A stretch of DNA of 15,167 bases from assembly GCA_903826185.1 (NCBI GenBank), contig CAIKDL010000019.1, positions 1-15,167 on the forward strand, written 5' to 3'. The stretch is from an uncultured bacterium. Lineage in GTDB: Bacteria; Patescibacteriota; Minisyncoccia; Phycocordibacterales; PALSA-1337. Below are positions 13,491 to 15,167 of this stretch, in pieces. The stretch's first letter is position 1. Each line of letters opens with the position of its first letter. The position numbers and the translations under genes are program-made. Below the pieces are notes generated by a model that was not told the origin of the DNA, made no database searches, and was given only the letters and a program-made list of their open reading frames with translations.

Positions 13491-13781
13491 ATGCCAAGCA
13501 TTATCCCTACAGCTTATGCCGCTGCCAATATGCAGCAGTTCACTAGTAATGTTCTCACACCTGTTATCAGAGAGATAGTCAATCCTATAATCTGGTTGAT
13601 GTTTGGTGTGGCTACTGTGGTGTTCATATATGGAGTATTACAGATGATCATCAAAGGCGATGATGCGACAGCCAGAGAGGCTGGCCAGAAAAGCATGCTT
13701 TATGGAGTCATCGGTATGTTCATAATGGTCGCCGCCTGGGGTATAGTATATCTGATAGGGAATACGGTAAAAACGTTCTAG
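13491..13781 (+). CDS. VirB2-like pilin 5, signal peptide lacking its core
   Basis: The shortest of the five, with 96 residues. The subfamily motif is present (IKGDDATAREAG, then AAWGIVYLI), as are two helices at about 32-54 and 69-90. The N-terminus MPSIIPTAYAAANM looks like only the last part of a signal peptide, with an AYAA cleavage-type site but no basic start or hydrophobic core. An in-frame TAA at 13476-13478 rules out a longer start unless there is a sequencing error or frameshift. It may insert by its first helix instead, or be an eroding copy. No ribosome site is visible. The gene is last in the array, before the long convergent hairpin at 13821. Confidence 0.75.
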   Translation: MPSIIPTAYAAANMQQFTSNVLTPVIREIVNPIIWLMFGVATVVFIYGVLQMIIKGDDATAREAGQKSMLYGVIGMFIMVAAWGIVYLIGNTVKTF

Positions 13782-13820
13782 GTAAATCGAGAGTTTCAAC
13801 AAAATTTCATAGAAACAAAA

Positions 13821-13881
13821 AACAAGGCTTGGGAGATGTGGTTCGGGTTTGCACCCTTACCACACACTCCCTTGCCTTGTT
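13821..13881. terminator. long three-tier hairpin between converging genes
   Basis: AACAAGGC (13821-13828) pairs with GCCTTGTT (13874-13881). Further in, GGGAG pairs with CTCCC and TGTGG with CCACA, and GGGT with ACCC near the tip, with small internal loops between the tiers. On the - strand the hairpin runs into TTTTTTGTTT, a good terminator tail for the 14362 gene. On the + strand the tail is TTTGTTTCC, which may end the pilin transcript. Confidence 0.8.
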
Positions 13882-13891
13882 TGTTTCCGGC

Positions 13892-14362
13892 CTACTGAGA
13901 CCAGAAATGATACTGCAACTTGTCGGTAGTAATCGGTCCACCACCGGCATCCACGAGTCGCCATTCGAAGAATGACGGCTCGAACTCCAGGTCGACGCCT
14001 TTGCCTGGTACGACAGTCTGCACTGTTCGGTCATCACCGTTCAGTCGGTACTGCCATATAGCTTTCCCTGGGACCCCATTACAGCGGGTCCGGAAGCTGA
14101 ACCTCACGCGCGACGGGAGCTCCACTCCTTGCCACGCGGCGTTCGTCAGCGGCGCTGACACCCAATCGGCGAAACCGGCTGGTTGTGCCACTGCTACTCC
14201 ACCTTTGGCCGTCGCTTTTGCGTCTTTCGGCGAGAAGAATGTTCCCGCCGCGACGATGATCACGACTGCGCCATAGAGGTAGTACCGGAGCTTCTGACTC
14301 CGCTCTTTCTTGCGAGCCGCTTCAGCTGCGGCTTCAGGACTCGGACTGCTTGGTATTGCCAT
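13892..14362 (-). CDS. single-helix protein of unknown function (156 aa)
   Basis: No family is recognised. The first 26 residues are a cytoplasmic-looking Ala/Glu/Lys/Arg stretch, and one transmembrane helix spans about 27-43. The rest (44-156) is probably outside the membrane and looks like a beta-rich domain with repeated aromatic residues (FADWVSAPL, FSFRTRCNG, IWQYRLNGDD, FEWRLVDAG, YHFWSQ). It has a single cysteine. AAAAGGAGG (14379-14371) lies eight bases before the ATG, a strong ribosome site. It starts 22 bases after the stop of the SPFH gene, so the two form an operon. Pairs of an SPFH scaffold with a small membrane partner are known in other bacteria (for example NfeD-like proteins), but this protein does not look like NfeD. 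Confidence 0.8.
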   Translation of the reverse strand: MAIPSSPSPEAAAEAARKKERSQKLRYYLYGAVVIIVAAGTFFSPKDAKATAKGGVAVAQPAGFADWVSAPLTNAAWQGVELPSRVRFSFRTRCNGVPGKAIWQYRLNGDDRTVQTVVPGKGVDLEFEPSFFEWRLVDAGGGPITTDKLQYHFWSQ

Positions 14363-14384
14363 TGTAGTGGCCTCCTTTTCTTAA

Positions 14385-15167
14385 TTATTTATCTTTACCA
14401 CCGACTGCAAGGTTCGCTCCACCACCGACGACTGCTGTGTGCAGGCCCGGAGGTGCATTCTCGAACTTTAACGTGTTAGTGGTGTTGTTTTCGCTCCGTT
14501 TCAAGACACCGAGGATGGCTTGTGTCGCCCTGAGAGCTTCCACATCGTTGCCGAGTTTTTTCTTACCATCGGCTGCCATCTGGAATCTCGCCTTCAACAA
14601 GTTGAGCTCGTTGCTGGTGCCTTCCAGGAAGATATTGTTCAGGATCGGATTCAATAACCGAATCCCTGTTTCTTCCTCGAACTTCGAGATCGCCGATTCG
14701 CCACCGAAGATCCCAGCCAACCAACTGGCAATCGCCGACTTGTTTGCATCCAGGGTCTCATACGAATTGAGACCGCAGAGGTCGGTGATGTGTGACTCGA
14801 TCGTCGCTCGGATGAGCGCCTTCAGTTCCGGCTCCTTATACCGAAGCCGATGACTCAATGCGTCATTGGTGTCTCGGTTTTGGAAGAACTCCGTTACCTC
14901 GAACACCACCGTTTTTCCATCCGTTGTCTGTGTCTTGATGACGATCTTCTCGTCGGCAGTCCTGCCGACGGGTTCATGCTTTTGGAAGTTCAGCTCCGTG
15001 GGTTGCTTACTGTACCAACAGGGAGTGAAATGCAATCCCTGCGTATATACAGTTATACAATCCGTGAAGATGTTATCCATCCAAACTTCCGCCATTTGTA
15101 CATCGACGGAAGTCCAGAGTTGGTCCTTGAGGAACACTAACAATCCCCAAGTTACCAAGAGTGGTAC
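14385..15167 (-). CDS. SPFH/band-7 domain protein, N-terminus cut off
   Basis: The reading frame runs off the right window edge, so the start is outside; a TTG at 15158 is probably not the true start. Numbering from that TTG, an SPFH (stomatin/prohibitin/flotillin) domain can be followed: GLHFTPCWYS (41-50), then KTQTTDGKTVVFEVTEFF (75-92). A helical part follows, with IRATIESHITD, SYETLDANKSAI and an EEETGIRLLNP strand, as in band-7 proteins. The C-terminus is a charged helix and then a Gly/Ala-rich tail (VVGGGANLAVGGKDK). SPFH proteins form large rings that organise membrane patches. The first visible residues are hydrophobic (WGLLVFL), consistent with the end of an N-terminal anchor. It lies upstream of, and probably is co-transcribed with, the 14362 gene. 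Confidence 0.72.
   Translation of the reverse strand, partial: VPLLVTWGLLVFLKDQLWTSVDVQMAEVWMDNIFTDCITVYTQGLHFTPCWYSKQPTELNFQKHEPVGRTADEKIVIKTQTTDGKTVVFEVTEFFQNRDTNDALSHRLRYKEPELKALIRATIESHITDLCGLNSYETLDANKSAIASWLAGIFGGESAISKFEEETGIRLLNPILNNIFLEGTSNELNLLKARFQMAADGKKKLGNDVEALRATQAILGVLKRSENNTTNTLKFENAPPGLHTAVVGGGANLAVGGKDK

Noticed and set aside
11571..13781. Pilin array read as holin or prophage lysis genes.
   Set aside because: The proteins have signal peptides followed by two helices and a basic loop, one has a Cys pair typical of Patescibacteria T4SS pilins, and no phage gene is nearby.

Overview
The window reads like a piece of a Patescibacteria (Candidate Phyla Radiation, probably Parcubacteria-like) chromosome. 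The basis is a run of small two-helix TrbC/VirB2-like pilins of the kind typical of that group, a short ribosomal protein S1 with four repeats instead of six, an MBL-fold protein of a type common there, compact intergenic gaps, and many genes without a Shine-Dalgarno sequence. This placement is inference; there is no 16S rRNA or other decisive marker here.

Layout. Bases 11-1909 encode a fused ABC exporter (+). It converges on rpsA (3314-2046, -) across a shared hairpin terminator. From 3529 to 6676 lies a string of short + strand genes: an unknown protein (3529), a candidate free-standing small RNA (about 4107-4178), an MBL-fold protein that seems to have lost its metal ligands (4264), a one-helix membrane protein (4948), an unknown Cys-containing protein (5408) and a small zinc-finger-like protein (6239). 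gyrA follows (6842-9358) behind a near-consensus promoter, with an AT-rich small membrane ORF directly after it. From 9710 a methyltransferase starts what looks like a leaderless transcript. A membrane-anchored solute-binding protein (10257) follows, then five consecutive VirB2-like pilins (11571-13781), the last two behind their own extended -10 promoter. A long hairpin at 13821-13881 separates them from a converging - strand pair at the right edge: an SPFH/band-7 protein, cut off by the window end, and a one-helix protein of unknown function.

How it fits together. The most coherent unit is 9710-13781: a surface locus pairing a tethered sugar-binding-type protein with five divergent pilin paralogues, and no ABC permease, T4SS ATPase or channel gene within the window. 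A second pattern is translational. The four complete genes I cannot assign to a family (3529, 5408, 6239 and the - strand gene at 14362) all have strong Shine-Dalgarno sites and a hairpin terminator after them. The core and pilin genes mostly have no such site and start close behind A-rich leaders. Several promoters share an extended -10 of the form TGN-TAWAMT.

No tRNA or rRNA gene, CRISPR array, insertion sequence or phage gene was recognised. No gene-free stretch exceeds 300 bases.
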